Shown here one piece after another: positions 1-7,777 of a stretch of DNA of 40,902 nucleotides. Position numbers and translations under genes: made by a program. How positions within the stretch are numbered: position 1 is the first letter of the stretch; every line of letters starts with the position of its first letter. A model generated the notes under the pieces. It worked only from the letters and a program-made list of their open reading frames with translations, was not told the origin of the DNA and made no database searches. The DNA comes from Clostridia bacterium (lineage in GTDB: Bacteria > Bacillota > Clostridia > Oscillospirales > CAG-272): positions 1-40,902 of the forward strand of contig JAFXAC010000046.1 of assembly GCA_017522125.1 (NCBI GenBank). Reading direction: 5' to 3'.

Positions 1-5
1 AAAAT

Positions 6-1082
6 ATGGAACTCAAAAACAAATTAAAAGATTTACGCGCGACTCACGGCATGACGCAAGAGGCTGTTGCCGAGCGTCTCGGCGTTTCATCGCAAACCGT
101 CTCAAAGTGGGAGCGCGGACTATTGTCACCCGATATTGCTCTTTTACCCAAAATCGCCTTGCTTTTCAAATGCTCTATCGACTCCTTGTTCGATATGGAA
201 TTGGTTTGGAGCATCGAGCATCGGCGAGAGTTTGAAGCGAAAATTCATGAGCTTCATGCCAAAAAGGATTGGGAAGGCGTATATCAGGCGTGGATTCGTG
301 AAATAGAATTGAATCCCGACAATTACGGAAACTATCCCGACATTATGCTTCACGTATACCGGAAAAAGCTTTACGATAAAGATCGTGTTGAAAAAATGAT
401 ATCTCTTGCCGAACATGCTGAAAAGTGTTGTACCGATGATGATAAACGCAATGAGATCTACCGAATTATGCTTCAGCTTTGCTCCGAGTCGAAAGATCCT
501 GCCATTCGTGAAAAAGGAAAGTATTATTACAAAAAGTTGCCGTCCTTACGGCATAGCCGAGAGGTATACGCGAAATTTGTAATGGACGGCGAAGAATACA
601 GAGCGCAAGTCTTGAAAAATATTATTTATACGGTCGATCTTGCAGAATGCTCAGTGCGGCAACTGATCTTTCCGGATATGCCGTCACTGGAAAAGCTTTT
701 TTACTATCAAAAGGCGGCAATGCTGTTGGAAACGGTATTAGATGGGAAATATGCGGGATTTTATGATCCAACGCTTATGTCCGATTATGCAGAGATTGCA
801 AAGATATACGTTCAACTTGGGCAAACGGATATGGCAGAAGAATATATCAATCGGATTATTGCTACGCTGGAAAAGCATATGATAGAATCCGAGAAAGAAA
901 ACAAATCCAAAATCCTGTACTCCACAACGTTGCGAAACGCCGTTCCGACAGAACAGATATGCCAAAAGTTTTTGCAAAACATGGTAAACATTCCGGAATT
1001 TGAACAATTCACTGATGTGACAATCCCTTTGCTTAACAAGTGGGAAAAACATTTTATTTTTGATGGGGAGACACCAAAATGA
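6..1082 (+). CDS. XRE-family transcriptional regulator with helical repeat region
   Basis: 358 aa. Residues about 5-60 form a classic XRE/Cro-CI helix-turn-helix, with a TQEAVAERLGVS helix pair and the SQTVSKWERG recognition segment. The rest, about 65-358, is mostly helical and looks like a TPR-type sensor domain, with pieces such as NPDNYGNYPDI and YVQLGQTDMAEEYINRI. Seen: DNA-binding N-terminus and repeat-like C-terminus. Inferred: a regulator whose C-terminal part binds a peptide, protein or other signal. Its stop overlaps the ATG of the next gene (ATGA), so the two are very likely co-transcribed and translationally coupled. Only five bases precede the ATG in the window, so the promoter and ribosome binding site are out of view. 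The target is unknown. Confidence 0.85.
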   Translation: MELKNKLKDLRATHGMTQEAVAERLGVSSQTVSKWERGLLSPDIALLPKIALLFKCSIDSLFDMELVWSIEHRREFEAKIHELHAKKDWEGVYQAWIREIELNPDNYGNYPDIMLHVYRKKLYDKDRVEKMISLAEHAEKCCTDDDKRNEIYRIMLQLCSESKDPAIREKGKYYYKKLPSLRHSREVYAKFVMDGEEYRAQVLKNIIYTVDLAECSVRQLIFPDMPSLEKLFYYQKAAMLLETVLDGKYAGFYDPTLMSDYAEIAKIYVQLGQTDMAEEYINRIIATLEKHMIESEKENKSKILYSTTLRNAVPTEQICQKFLQNMVNIPEFEQFTDVTIPLLNKWEKHFIFDGETPK

Positions 1083-1696
1083 AATACATAGTATATATAG
1101 CAGTACTTTTTGTTGGCGGACTTATATTTTTGCCTCGAACGGGAACAACAAAAATACGAAATCTGCCTTTTTTGCTTTTTATACTCTCGCTCGTTTTGAT
1201 ATTCATATTGATTCGTTTTTTCAAATATGTTCTTCTGGTTGTGAAAACCCAAAAGCAACTCAAAAAGAGCGGAATAAAGGAAGCAAAAATCAAGTTTCTT
1301 CCTTGGGCTTCCTTTTTTCACGGTCATTACAGTATTACATTTTTCCACGAAAACAAGATCGCACAAATTATTCTGCTTTCAAGGAAAAGGAAATATCAAC
1401 GCTATCATTTTGACAGTGTAAATAAAATAGAGTTTTATCGATCAAATCGAGTGGTTTTCAACAACATAAAAGCAAAAGGTGCAACCATTTCTAAGCTTGT
1501 AGAAACTAATTTGGTGGGAAAACAGAGATTGAAATGGGACGATGCCGCAGAAGTCCGCATAATCATTTTTGATAAACTTCCAAAGCAAATCACGGATTGT
1601 GTGAAAAAGGAGAATATTGGTACAGGAGAGCAAATATGCGCCTCCCATATGTATCTATTAGATTTGTCAACTTTTTGTGATTATATGAAGAAGTAA
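1079..1696 (+). CDS. Hypothetical membrane protein, partner of the XRE regulator
   Basis: 205 aa, family not recognised. Two hydrophobic segments lie at about residues 3-20 and 27-50, followed by a basic stretch (VKTQKQLKKS) and a soluble domain of about 150 residues facing, by the positive-inside rule, probably the cytoplasm. The ATG overlaps the stop of the upstream XRE gene by 4 nt, so the pair forms an operon. A regulator coupled to a small membrane protein is a recurrent layout in Firmicutes for signal- or stress-responsive modules, but no function can be assigned from the sequence. AT-rich, like the rest of the left 4.3 kb. Confidence 0.75.
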   Translation: MKYIVYIAVLFVGGLIFLPRTGTTKIRNLPFLLFILSLVLIFILIRFFKYVLLVVKTQKQLKKSGIKEAKIKFLPWASFFHGHYSITFFHENKIAQIILLSRKRKYQRYHFDSVNKIEFYRSNRVVFNNIKAKGATISKLVETNLVGKQRLKWDDAAEVRIIIFDKLPKQITDCVKKENIGTGEQICASHMYLLDLSTFCDYMKK

Positions 1697-1745
1697 ATTC
1701 AATTCATAGAGGATTGGGGAAGAATTCACAACCTTTATTTCTTCT

Positions 1746-1925
1746 ATGAAAACGCCTATTCCCAAGCACCTTACATCTGTTCCCGAGCTTTTCAGATACC
1801 ACGAAGCAACCAAGTATTTCGTTATGTCTATTGTTCGTGAAGCGTATAACAAGGGCTTGCATTTAAAGGACGTTGATTATTGTTGTCCGCCCGCGGTCTT
1901 GGTTTATGCTTGCGAGGGAGAATGA
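1746..1925 (+). CDS. Small orphan reading frame or gene remnant
   Basis: 59-codon frame beginning MKTPIPKHLTSVPELF and ending VLVYACEGE. There is no convincing Shine-Dalgarno before the ATG, and the frame stays open upstream to a TAG at 1707-1709 without another standard start, so it may be the tail of a decayed gene rather than an intact one. The amino-acid composition (charged helical centre, REAYNKGLHLKDVDY) looks protein-like. It ends 33 nt before the next gene. Not recognised; it fills most of the otherwise empty 1697-1958 interval. Confidence 0.3.
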   Translation: MKTPIPKHLTSVPELFRYHEATKYFVMSIVREAYNKGLHLKDVDYCCPPAVLVYACEGE

Positions 1926-1958
1926 TAAATGCGCGCCTCGCGAAAGGGGGGATGTACG

Positions 1959-2456
1959 ATGAAACGCGCTGTTGGAAATGTTTTGATTTACATCCTGTCA
2001 TTAATAGCGGCAATAATTTTCGGATTTTTGTATATAAAGGTATTCAAGTTCTCGCTTGTTGTTATTGCCGCTTTTTTCGTTTTTTTAGCCGTATACGCCT
2101 CCTTTATTGCTTTCGGATGGAAAAGTATGCAAAAGCTTAACGCCTACGAGCAAAGGCTTATTCATTTTGGGTTGAACAAGGAGGATGAAAGGAAAGTTTT
2201 ATTTTATTCGCTGTCCGCCCTTTCTCCTATGTGGCTTTGCATTTTCCTCGTATCCTGTATTCCGCTGTTTACTAACGGCGTTTGGATGGTTACTATCTTT
2301 CCGTGCATATTCCTCAGCTGTATGCCCGCCGCTACCGTTTTGGAGGAATATTATGGATTGACGCGCAAAAAGCTGCCGTTCGTGCTGCTGTTCGTGCTTT
2401 TCGCCGTGATATGCTGTCTTTTAGGGATAGCTGTATCTAATTTGGTTTTTAATTAA
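1959..2456 (+). CDS. Hypothetical multi-pass membrane protein
   Basis: 165 aa with four or five hydrophobic segments (about residues 5-27, 30-50, 82-103, 108-125 and 140-163) separated by a charged cytoplasmic-type loop (KSMQKLNAYEQRLIHFGLNKEDERK). The start at 1959 is chosen because a strong AAAGGGGGG ribosome binding site lies at 1944-1951; the in-frame ATG at 1929 has no such site. No family recognised. It is followed directly by a strong hairpin terminator, so it ends its transcription unit. Confidence 0.65.
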   Translation: MKRAVGNVLIYILSLIAAIIFGFLYIKVFKFSLVVIAAFFVFLAVYASFIAFGWKSMQKLNAYEQRLIHFGLNKEDERKVLFYSLSALSPMWLCIFLVSCIPLFTNGVWMVTIFPCIFLSCMPAATVLEEYYGLTRKKLPFVLLFVLFAVICCLLGIAVSNLVFN

Positions 2457-2465
2457 TAAAGCACA

Positions 2466-2512
2466 CCGCCGAGAGCAACCGTTCGGTCGCTCTCGGCGGC
2501 GTTTTATGTTTT
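2466..2512 (+). terminator. Rho-independent terminator, copy 1 of a repeated palindrome
   Basis: An 11-bp stem CCGCCGAGAGC/GCTCTCGGCGG (2466-2476 with 2489-2499), extended inside the loop, is followed by GTTTTATGTTTTTT. It ends the membrane-protein gene at 2456. An almost identical palindrome recurs at 4358-4395. Confidence 0.85.
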
Positions 2513-2586
2513 TTGCGAATTCAACTGATATTTTTGTTATTCTGCGATAAATCTCCGTTTCGGAGAAATAATAAAATATGGCTCTC

Positions 2587-2615
2587 TTGACTCTACTGTT
2601 GGTTTCGTGTACAAT
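2587..2615 (+). promoter_or_regulatory. Sigma-A-type promoter of the tandem XRE gene pair
   Basis: TTGACT at 2587-2592 and TACAAT at 2610-2615 are separated by 17 bp, about 45 bp before the ATG at 2661. A GAGGTG ribosome binding site precedes that ATG. The rest of 2513-2660 shows no gene. Confidence 0.65.
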
Positions 2616-2660
2616 ATAGTCACAAGCTCCGGAACTTGAATTTTTTCGAGAGGTGAAAAC

Positions 2661-3524
2661 ATGTACGAATGTAAGATTGCAGAAAATTTGGTGAAGCTTC
2701 GCACTTCAAAGGGAGCGACGCAGGAGGATGTGGCGCAAATCCTATCTGTATCAAATAAAACTATTTCAAAATGGGAGAATGGCGCCTCTACTCCTGATCT
2801 TTCCATGCTTGTAGAGCTTTCAAAGTATTATGGAGTTACTACCGACACGCTGCTCGGGCTTTCCGAGGACAAAAAGCAAAGCACGGCGGAAGAAATCCGC
2901 TCTTTGTTTGAAGGGCTTGATCGCCGCGAATCTGTGCTAAAAGCATTTGAAGCGGTAAAAGCACTTATTCCGGCCATGTATGGAACAGTATCCCAATATA
3001 GTGATGATGTATATGATAGAGAAAATGTTTTTCCGTCTGAGATATCGCATTTTTATCGTTCTAACATATCGCTTCATGAGTTTTTTGAGTTTGTAGCAAG
3101 CTCTGAAAACGTAAACGTAGCGGTAATGATGCTCCGCAACAAAGCTGATTTTGCATGGATGAATGATCCGCGTAAGCAAGCAAAGATCGTAAAAATATTC
3201 AAATTCTTGTCGAGTGAAGATTCTTTGTCTGTTCTTTATTATATTCACTCCACCGCTTGCTCTGAAAACTTCACGGCAGACTATGTTGCGCGTAATACAG
3301 GACTCAAAGAAGAGCGCGTTACAGAAATTCTCGATGAATTCTGTTCTGTGGGAGATTGCAGTTGGGTAACGGCACATCTTGTTGAAGGAGAGGTCAGAGT
3401 TTATGAGTGCTACGGTGATGGTATACTCTTGTCCTTAATTGCTATTGCTTTCGAGAGAATGTGCGGTAGACAATCCTATAACTATAACTTTAACGGAAGA
3501 TGCAAAATGATAGGAGGTAAATAA
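2661..3524 (+). CDS. XRE-family regulator, first of a tandem paralogous pair
   Basis: 287 aa. N-terminal XRE helix-turn-helix at about residues 5-62 (TQEDVAQILSVS, then NKTISKWENG). A less conserved middle leads to a C-terminal segment at about 190-275 that reads like a second winged-helix fold (LYYIHSTACSENFTADYVAR, then TGLKEERVTEILDEF). The neighbouring gene has a matching C-terminal block, so the two are paralogs or two halves of a heteromeric regulator. Only one base separates this stop from the next ATG, indicating one mRNA. Sigma-A-type promoter at 2587-2615 and a good ribosome binding site. Target and signal unknown. Confidence 0.8.
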   Translation: MYECKIAENLVKLRTSKGATQEDVAQILSVSNKTISKWENGASTPDLSMLVELSKYYGVTTDTLLGLSEDKKQSTAEEIRSLFEGLDRRESVLKAFEAVKALIPAMYGTVSQYSDDVYDRENVFPSEISHFYRSNISLHEFFEFVASSENVNVAVMMLRNKADFAWMNDPRKQAKIVKIFKFLSSEDSLSVLYYIHSTACSENFTADYVARNTGLKEERVTEILDEFCSVGDCSWVTAHLVEGEVRVYECYGDGILLSLIAIAFERMCGRQSYNYNFNGRCKMIGGK

Positions 3525-3525
3525 T

Positions 3526-4353
3526 ATGAGTTTATCGGGTAATATCAAAAGACTGCGTCTTGAAAAGAATTTGACACAAGAGCAGCTTGCTACAAAGCTT
3601 GGCGTGTCGGCACAAGCGGTGTCCAAATGGGAAACAAGCGAAACGTATCCCGATGGGGCGCTTCTTATTCCTCTCGCTAATGAGCTTGAAGTTTCTCTTG
3701 ACGAGCTTTTCGAAAATGAATCGGTTACGATGGCAGATGTTTCGGGAAAAATTGTAAAACTGATTCATAACACCGAGGCAAAAGAGCGATTCAACGTTGC
3801 GCGTGATATCGGTTGGCAGATTGAGCGCGGCTTGTTTAACTGCCGCATGGAGATAGAAAAGAAGTACGATCCAAACGAAATCAAGAATCAGAAAAACGCA
3901 TCCTACATTCTTGACGATAATGGATTTACAATTGTTTCCAATGGAAAAGAGCCTTTCTTTTCCGTGTTTCCGCAACCTGCGGATGGCTACGGACATTTTC
4001 TGAATGATCAGGATGACCTGCAAAAAATCTTTGCGGCGCTGTCTCATACGGATACAATGAACGCTTTGATATATTTGTATCACAAAAACGAGAATTACGT
4101 ATTTGAAAGTGATGTTCTTGCCAAAGACTGCGATATACCGAGTAATAGGATTGAAGAAGTGTTGAATGAATTGTTCTTCTTAAAGTTAGTATGGAAGCAG
4201 AATATTGCTATTAACGGAAAAGAGCGCACGTTGTATTCTTCAAAACCGAGCCACAAGATTATAGCACTGTTTATCATGGCAAGGCAGATCGGCTATAAAG
4301 GAGCATATTGCTTGCAATCTCATATCAGAAATACGCCGTTTATTAAAGAATAA
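3526..4353 (+). CDS. XRE-family regulator, second of a tandem paralogous pair
   Basis: 275 aa. XRE helix-turn-helix at about residues 5-62 (TQEQLATKLGVS, then AQAVSKWETS). The C-terminal block at about 165-255 (IYLYHKNENYVFESDVLAK, CDIPSNRIEEVLNELF) parallels that of the upstream gene and resembles a winged-helix or dimerisation fold. It starts one base after the upstream stop, with AGGAGG at 3513-3518 as ribosome binding site. It ends at a bidirectional terminator shared with convergent spo0A. The pair probably binds as dimers or a heterodimer and may autoregulate; this is inference. Confidence 0.8.
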   Translation: MSLSGNIKRLRLEKNLTQEQLATKLGVSAQAVSKWETSETYPDGALLIPLANELEVSLDELFENESVTMADVSGKIVKLIHNTEAKERFNVARDIGWQIERGLFNCRMEIEKKYDPNEIKNQKNASYILDDNGFTIVSNGKEPFFSVFPQPADGYGHFLNDQDDLQKIFAALSHTDTMNALIYLYHKNENYVFESDVLAKDCDIPSNRIEEVLNELFFLKLVWKQNIAINGKERTLYSSKPSHKIIALFIMARQIGYKGAYCLQSHIRNTPFIKE

Positions 4354-4357
4354 AATG

Positions 4358-4401
4358 CACCGCCGAGAGCAACCGTTTGGTTGCTCTCGGCGGTGATTTT
4401 T
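4358..4401. terminator. Bidirectional terminator between the XRE pair and spo0A (palindrome copy 2)
   Basis: A perfect 17-bp stem, 4358-4374 paired with 4379-4395 around loop GTTT. It is followed by ATTTTTAAT on the plus strand and by CATTTTATT on the minus strand, so it can end both convergent transcripts. The core GCCGAGAGCAACCG matches copy 1 at 2466-2499. Confidence 0.88.
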
Positions 4402-5161
4402 AATATAGCTTGTGCTTCAGGCGCAGGTTGTCGGCTATCATGGCGATAAACTCCGAGTTCGTGGGCTTGCCGCGGTTGTTTTGAATGGTATAGCCAAAAT
4501 AGGAATTCAGCGTTTCCACGTCGCCGCGATCCCACGCGACCTCAATAGCGTGGCGGATAGCACGCTCTACGCGCGAGGTGGTGGTCTGATACTTTTTGGC
4601 AACTGTGGGGTAGAGCACCTTCGTTACCGAATTGATAACGTCGCTGTCGCGTATAGTTAAGAGTATCGCCGTTCGTAGATACTGATAGCCCTTTATGTGC
4701 GCGGGCACGCCTATCTGATGTATTATTTTCGTTACCTGCGTTTCGATATCGGGCGTGCGCTCGTCAATGCGCGCGCCGCGCCCCTTCAAAAGCCCCGTGA
4801 TATGCTCGCCAAGGCTTGCTGTGTCCACGGGCTTTGGCAGACACAGCGCCGCGCCCGCATTGGTCGCCTCCACGAAAATATTCTGATTGCTGATCATCGA
4901 AATAATTATAAATATCGGAGAATGCTCGCCCGTCGGATCGAGCGCGCGACATTGGCGCAGAACGCCTATGCCGTCAAGCTTTGAAAGCCAAACGTCAAGA
5001 AGCACCACGTCGGGGCGCAGCTGCGTTATTTTTGCCATCGCGTCCTCACCGTTCGTTGCCTCCATAATATTGCGAAAGCCGAGTCGGCGCAAGCCTTCGG
5101 CAATAATCTGCCTTTCGCTCGCGTTTTCGTCAGCAATAAGTATTCTCGTGTTTTGTTCCAT
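4400..5161 (-). CDS. spo0A: Spo0A, master sporulation response regulator
   Basis: 253 aa. Residues 1-125 are a receiver domain: an acidic pair in IADEN, phospho-acceptor Asp in VVLLDVWL, a Ser at the conserved Thr/Ser switch position (ISMIS) and the invariant Lys in LPKPVD. Residues 145-253 are the Spo0A-specific DNA-binding domain with the hallmark stretches [29 protein letters not shown] and [13 protein letters not shown]. Once phosphorylated by a phosphorelay or orphan kinases, family members bind 0A boxes and control entry into sporulation. AGGAGG precedes the ATG and there is a candidate promoter at 5201-5229. The spoIVB gene that commonly precedes spo0A is not here. The acidic pair is Asp-Glu instead of the Asp-Asp of Bacillus subtilis, and the usual Met-Pro after the phospho-Asp is replaced; neither need abolish function. 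Confidence 0.97.
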   Translation of the reverse strand: MEQNTRILIADENASERQIIAEGLRRLGFRNIMEATNGEDAMAKITQLRPDVVLLDVWLSKLDGIGVLRQCRALDPTGEHSPIFIIISMISNQNIFVEATNAGAALCLPKPVDTASLGEHITGLLKGRGARIDERTPDIETQVTKIIHQIGVPAHIKGYQYLRTAILLTIRDSDVINSVTKVLYPTVAKKYQTTTSRVERAIRHAIEVAWDRGDVETLNSYFGYTIQNNRGKPTNSEFIAMIADNLRLKHKLY

Positions 5162-5200
5162 TCCTTTTTTCCTCCTGAATGCATTTCTTTTGACAACAAT

Positions 5201-5229
5201 ATATTACCATAAAATGGAAATTTTTGCAA
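5201..5229 (-). promoter_or_regulatory. Candidate spo0A promoter with nearby TGGTAA repeats
   Basis: On the minus strand, TTGCAA (5229-5224) and TAATAT (5206-5201) are spaced 17 bp, with a TGG extension before the -10 element. The upstream interval to 5350 has no gene. It holds four TGGTAA motifs (plus-strand TTACCA at 5204, 5250, 5283 and 5292) and two direct copies of ATGTTGTGTTTT (5302-5313 and 5334-5345). Confidence 0.5.
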
Positions 5230-5345
5230 TAGGAATGAAAAGGAAAAAATTACCAAACTTTATAAGTACTAATTGTATATATTTACCATAATTACCACAA
5301 AATGTTGTGTTTTTTATCGAAAGATAGCGGAATATGTTGTGTTTT

Positions 5346-5381
5346 GATAAAAAAGAAGCGGCAATTCTTGCCGCTTCTTTT
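5346..5381 (-). terminator. Terminator of the lon-to-GNAT gene array
   Basis: A perfect 14-bp stem (5351-5364 with 5368-5381, loop TTC) overlaps the stop codon of the gene ending at 5380. Read on the minus strand it is followed by TTTTTTATC. It separates the long upstream array from spo0A. Confidence 0.9.
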
Positions 5382-5769
5382 AGTTATGTGAGCACGGGTG
5401 GTCGAAAAATCCGCGCAGGTCGACCGCATACCGTCCGCTTTCGTTTTGTTTAAACCCGATAGCGCCGACGAGGAGCTTGTTTTCCTCGTTTACGGGAGCG
5501 TCAAAAAACGCCGTTTCGCCGCCGCATATCTCGATAAACGACATTGCGGCTCTGCCGAGGACGAAAAGCGTTTGAAAATCCGCACCGTCCTTTGCGTCGA
5601 GCGAGGATATGATGCCGCCCTCGGGCTTCAGGGAAAACTGACATATCCCCATAAGCTCGCCCTCAACGTATGCGGCGTAGCAGAGCAGCTCCTCGCGGTA
5701 CTCTGCGTTGCAGGCGGCGCAAGCCGCCTCCTGCTCTTGCTTTGTCTGTATAGGAAGAACCTCTAACAT
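5380..5769 (-). CDS. Small GNAT-like protein, function uncertain
   Basis: 129 aa. The pattern of strands and the segments CYAAYVEGELMGICQFSL and VGAIGFKQNESGRY resemble the central and C-terminal strands of GNAT acetyltransferases, but the acyl-CoA loop (Q/RxxGxG/A) is not clear. Catalytic activity is therefore doubtful. AGGAAGTG serves as ribosome binding site, 14 nt after the RluB-like gene. It is the last gene before a strong terminator. Confidence 0.6.
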   Translation of the reverse strand: MLEVLPIQTKQEQEAACAACNAEYREELLCYAAYVEGELMGICQFSLKPEGGIISSLDAKDGADFQTLFVLGRAAMSFIEICGGETAFFDAPVNEENKLLVGAIGFKQNESGRYAVDLRGFFDHPCSHN

Positions 5770-5783
5770 TTCAAATCACTTCC

Positions 5784-6539
5784 TTAATAATTATTATGCG
5801 TGTCGTCGCTGCCCGACTTCGCCATTCTGCGAAGGAGCGCGACCTCATCGTCGCGGAGCTGTCGCCAGCTACCCGGTGCGATCCCGTTCACCGATACGCA
5901 GCCTATCCTTATGCGGCGCAGGCGCGTTACCGTAAGCCCTGCGATCTCGCACATTTTGCGTATCTGTCGGTTTCTGCCCTCAAGCAGAACCATTTCAAGA
6001 TGTCCGCCGTCGGCGTTTGAATCAAGAACCCCCACCTCAACGGGCATAATTGGCGTTCCGTCTATCTCAAGCGGCGAGCGCAAAAGCTCAAGCGCCTTTT
6101 GGTCGAGCTTGCCGCTTACGCTTACGCGGTAGAGCTTTGGTACGTGGTGACGCGGATGCATCAAAAGATTGGCAAACTCGCCGTCGTCGGTAAGTAAAAG
6201 CAAGCCCTCGGACGCCATATCAAGTCTGCCGATGGGGTACAGACGCTTGCCCGCGTCGGCAACAAGCTCGGTTACCTGCTTTCGCCCCTTCTCATCGCTC
6301 ATCGTGCAAACGTATCCGCGCGGCTTGTTAAGCGCGATAACGGTCTTTGGCTCGCCGCGCTTAAGTACCACGCCACGACCGTTCCAAACGACCTTATCCT
6401 TGCCGGGCTCCACCTTGTCGCCAAGGCTCGCCACGATCCCGTTTACCTTAACGTGTCCCGCCTCGATCTCCTTTTCGGCGGCACGGCGCGATAGCACGCC
6501 GCAATCGGTAAAATATTTTTGAAGTCTTATTTTTTCCAT
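5784..6539 (-). CDS. rluB: RsuA/RluB-family pseudouridine synthase
   Basis: 251 aa. An S4 RNA-binding domain at about residues 1-60 (IRLQKYFTDCGVLSRRAAEK) is followed by the catalytic domain. Its signature is YPIGRLDMASEGLLLLTDDG, where the Asp of GRLD is the conserved nucleophile. NKPRGYVCT and the RNRQIRKMCE motif near the C-terminus are also typical. Family members isomerise a uridine in 16S (RsuA) or 23S (RluB) rRNA; in Firmicutes the gene near scpAB is usually assigned to RluB, which I infer here from context. Ribosome binding site AAGGAAAAT just before the ATG. Confidence 0.93.
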   Translation of the reverse strand: MEKIRLQKYFTDCGVLSRRAAEKEIEAGHVKVNGIVASLGDKVEPGKDKVVWNGRGVVLKRGEPKTVIALNKPRGYVCTMSDEKGRKQVTELVADAGKRLYPIGRLDMASEGLLLLTDDGEFANLLMHPRHHVPKLYRVSVSGKLDQKALELLRSPLEIDGTPIMPVEVGVLDSNADGGHLEMVLLEGRNRQIRKMCEIAGLTVTRLRRIRIGCVSVNGIAPGSWRQLRDDEVALLRRMAKSGSDDTHNNY

Positions 6540-6554
6540 ATTATTTTCCTTATA

Positions 6555-7721
6555 TCAAGAAACAAAAAAGTCCTTTATCCTTTGCCACAGACTGCCACGC
6601 GGCTTTCTTGCGGCGGAGTATTCCGTCACTATGGTACTCTCGCCGATGGGCGCACCGTCGCAGTAAAATACTACGCGCCCAACGCGATCTCCCGCGGCAA
6701 CGGGGGCAACGAGCGTGCGCTCCATCTCGATCTCGTGCGTTATCTCGCCGTGCTGAGTGCGCAGTACGGCAATGGGAGAGGTGGCGCAAACGCACCGCAA
6801 CGACTCCTGCTCGCCGCCCGCTATCGCTACGGACAGCTCGCCGTCAACGGTGAGCCGCACGGCGCAAAGCTGGTCAAAGCCCGCGTCAAGCAGAGCAGTG
6901 TGATCCTGCCAATCGTCGGGATCGGCAAGCGTAACGGCAACGAGGCGAAGCCCCTCTCGCTCTGCCGCGGAAACGAGGCATCTGCCGCTTGCACGCGTGT
7001 ATCCCGTTTTACCGCCGAGCGAGCCCTCGTAGGAGCGAAGCAGGCGGTTGTGATTTACGAGAAGCCTTGCGCCCTCAGGCCCGCCTACCGTGGTTTTGTA
7101 GGTCGCGCTTATTTTTGAAAACGCTTCGTTTTCGAGAGCCGCCGCCAATATCAGCGCAAGGTCACCCGCGCTTGTGTAATGCCCCTCGGCATCAAGCCCG
7201 TGGGGATTGACGAAATGCGTGTTTTCAAGCCCAAGCTCTGCGGCTTTCGCGTTCATAAGCGCGGCAAAAGCCTCCACGCTACCCGCTACCGCCAAAGCGA
7301 CCGCCGTTGCGGCGTCGTTTGCCGATTCAAGCATAACGCAGTACAAAAGCTCCTCAAGAGTAAATTCCTCGCCCTCGGTCAGATATACCGACGAGCCCTC
7401 GACTCCCACCGCCTCGGCAGGTATAGTCACCTTGTGCGACAGCGGCAAAGCCTCGATAGCGACGAGCGTGGTCATCACCTTTGTCGTGCTTGCGGGGCTC
7501 ATTCTCTCGTTGCCGTTGCGCGACCAAAGTATTCTTCGGCTACCGTTGCTTGCGTCAAGCAGTACGGCGGCGCTTGCGGAAACCGTGGGCGCGTCAAAGG
7601 GCAGGGAAGCGCATTGAATTTCGCTCCCCTCGGGCGTTGCGCCCGTTTGCTCGGCGCACGATGGGGCGAGTAAGAGCAGACAAACCAAAAGCAGCGCAAA
7701 AATGCGACGAAAAGCAGACAT
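6555..7721 (-). CDS. dacF: D-alanyl-D-alanine carboxypeptidase, DacF/PBP5 type
   Basis: 388 aa. N-terminal signal peptide (about residues 1-23, ending LLLLAPSCAEQ; the Cys could be a weak lipobox). The peptidase S11 domain shows SPASTTK with catalytic Ser and Lys, the SxN motif as SAN and the third motif KTG in GGKTGYT. A C-terminal PBP5-like beta domain follows, and the end RGSLWQRIKDFFVS is amphipathic and could attach to the membrane. The enzyme trims the terminal D-Ala from peptidoglycan stem peptides outside the membrane. Its place between gerW/ytfJ and rluB agrees with the sporulation-linked DacF group; that subgroup assignment is inference. Confidence 0.92.
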   Translation of the reverse strand: MSAFRRIFALLLVCLLLLAPSCAEQTGATPEGSEIQCASLPFDAPTVSASAAVLLDASNGSRRILWSRNGNERMSPASTTKVMTTLVAIEALPLSHKVTIPAEAVGVEGSSVYLTEGEEFTLEELLYCVMLESANDAATAVALAVAGSVEAFAALMNAKAAELGLENTHFVNPHGLDAEGHYTSAGDLALILAAALENEAFSKISATYKTTVGGPEGARLLVNHNRLLRSYEGSLGGKTGYTRASGRCLVSAAEREGLRLVAVTLADPDDWQDHTALLDAGFDQLCAVRLTVDGELSVAIAGGEQESLRCVCATSPIAVLRTQHGEITHEIEMERTLVAPVAAGDRVGRVVFYCDGAPIGESTIVTEYSAARKPRGSLWQRIKDFFVS

Positions 7722-7777
7722 AGCATACCTCGATATAATTTAAAGTAATAAATTATATTGAGGCAAGAGATTATCTA

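Noticed and set aside
2661-4353. Toxin-antitoxin system
   Set aside because: Both proteins carry XRE domains and neither resembles a known toxin; both are larger than usual antitoxins.
4400-5161. Degenerate, non-phosphorylatable Spo0A
   Set aside because: The Asp-Glu pair and lost Pro looked odd, but the phospho-acceptor Asp, switch Ser and Lys are all present.
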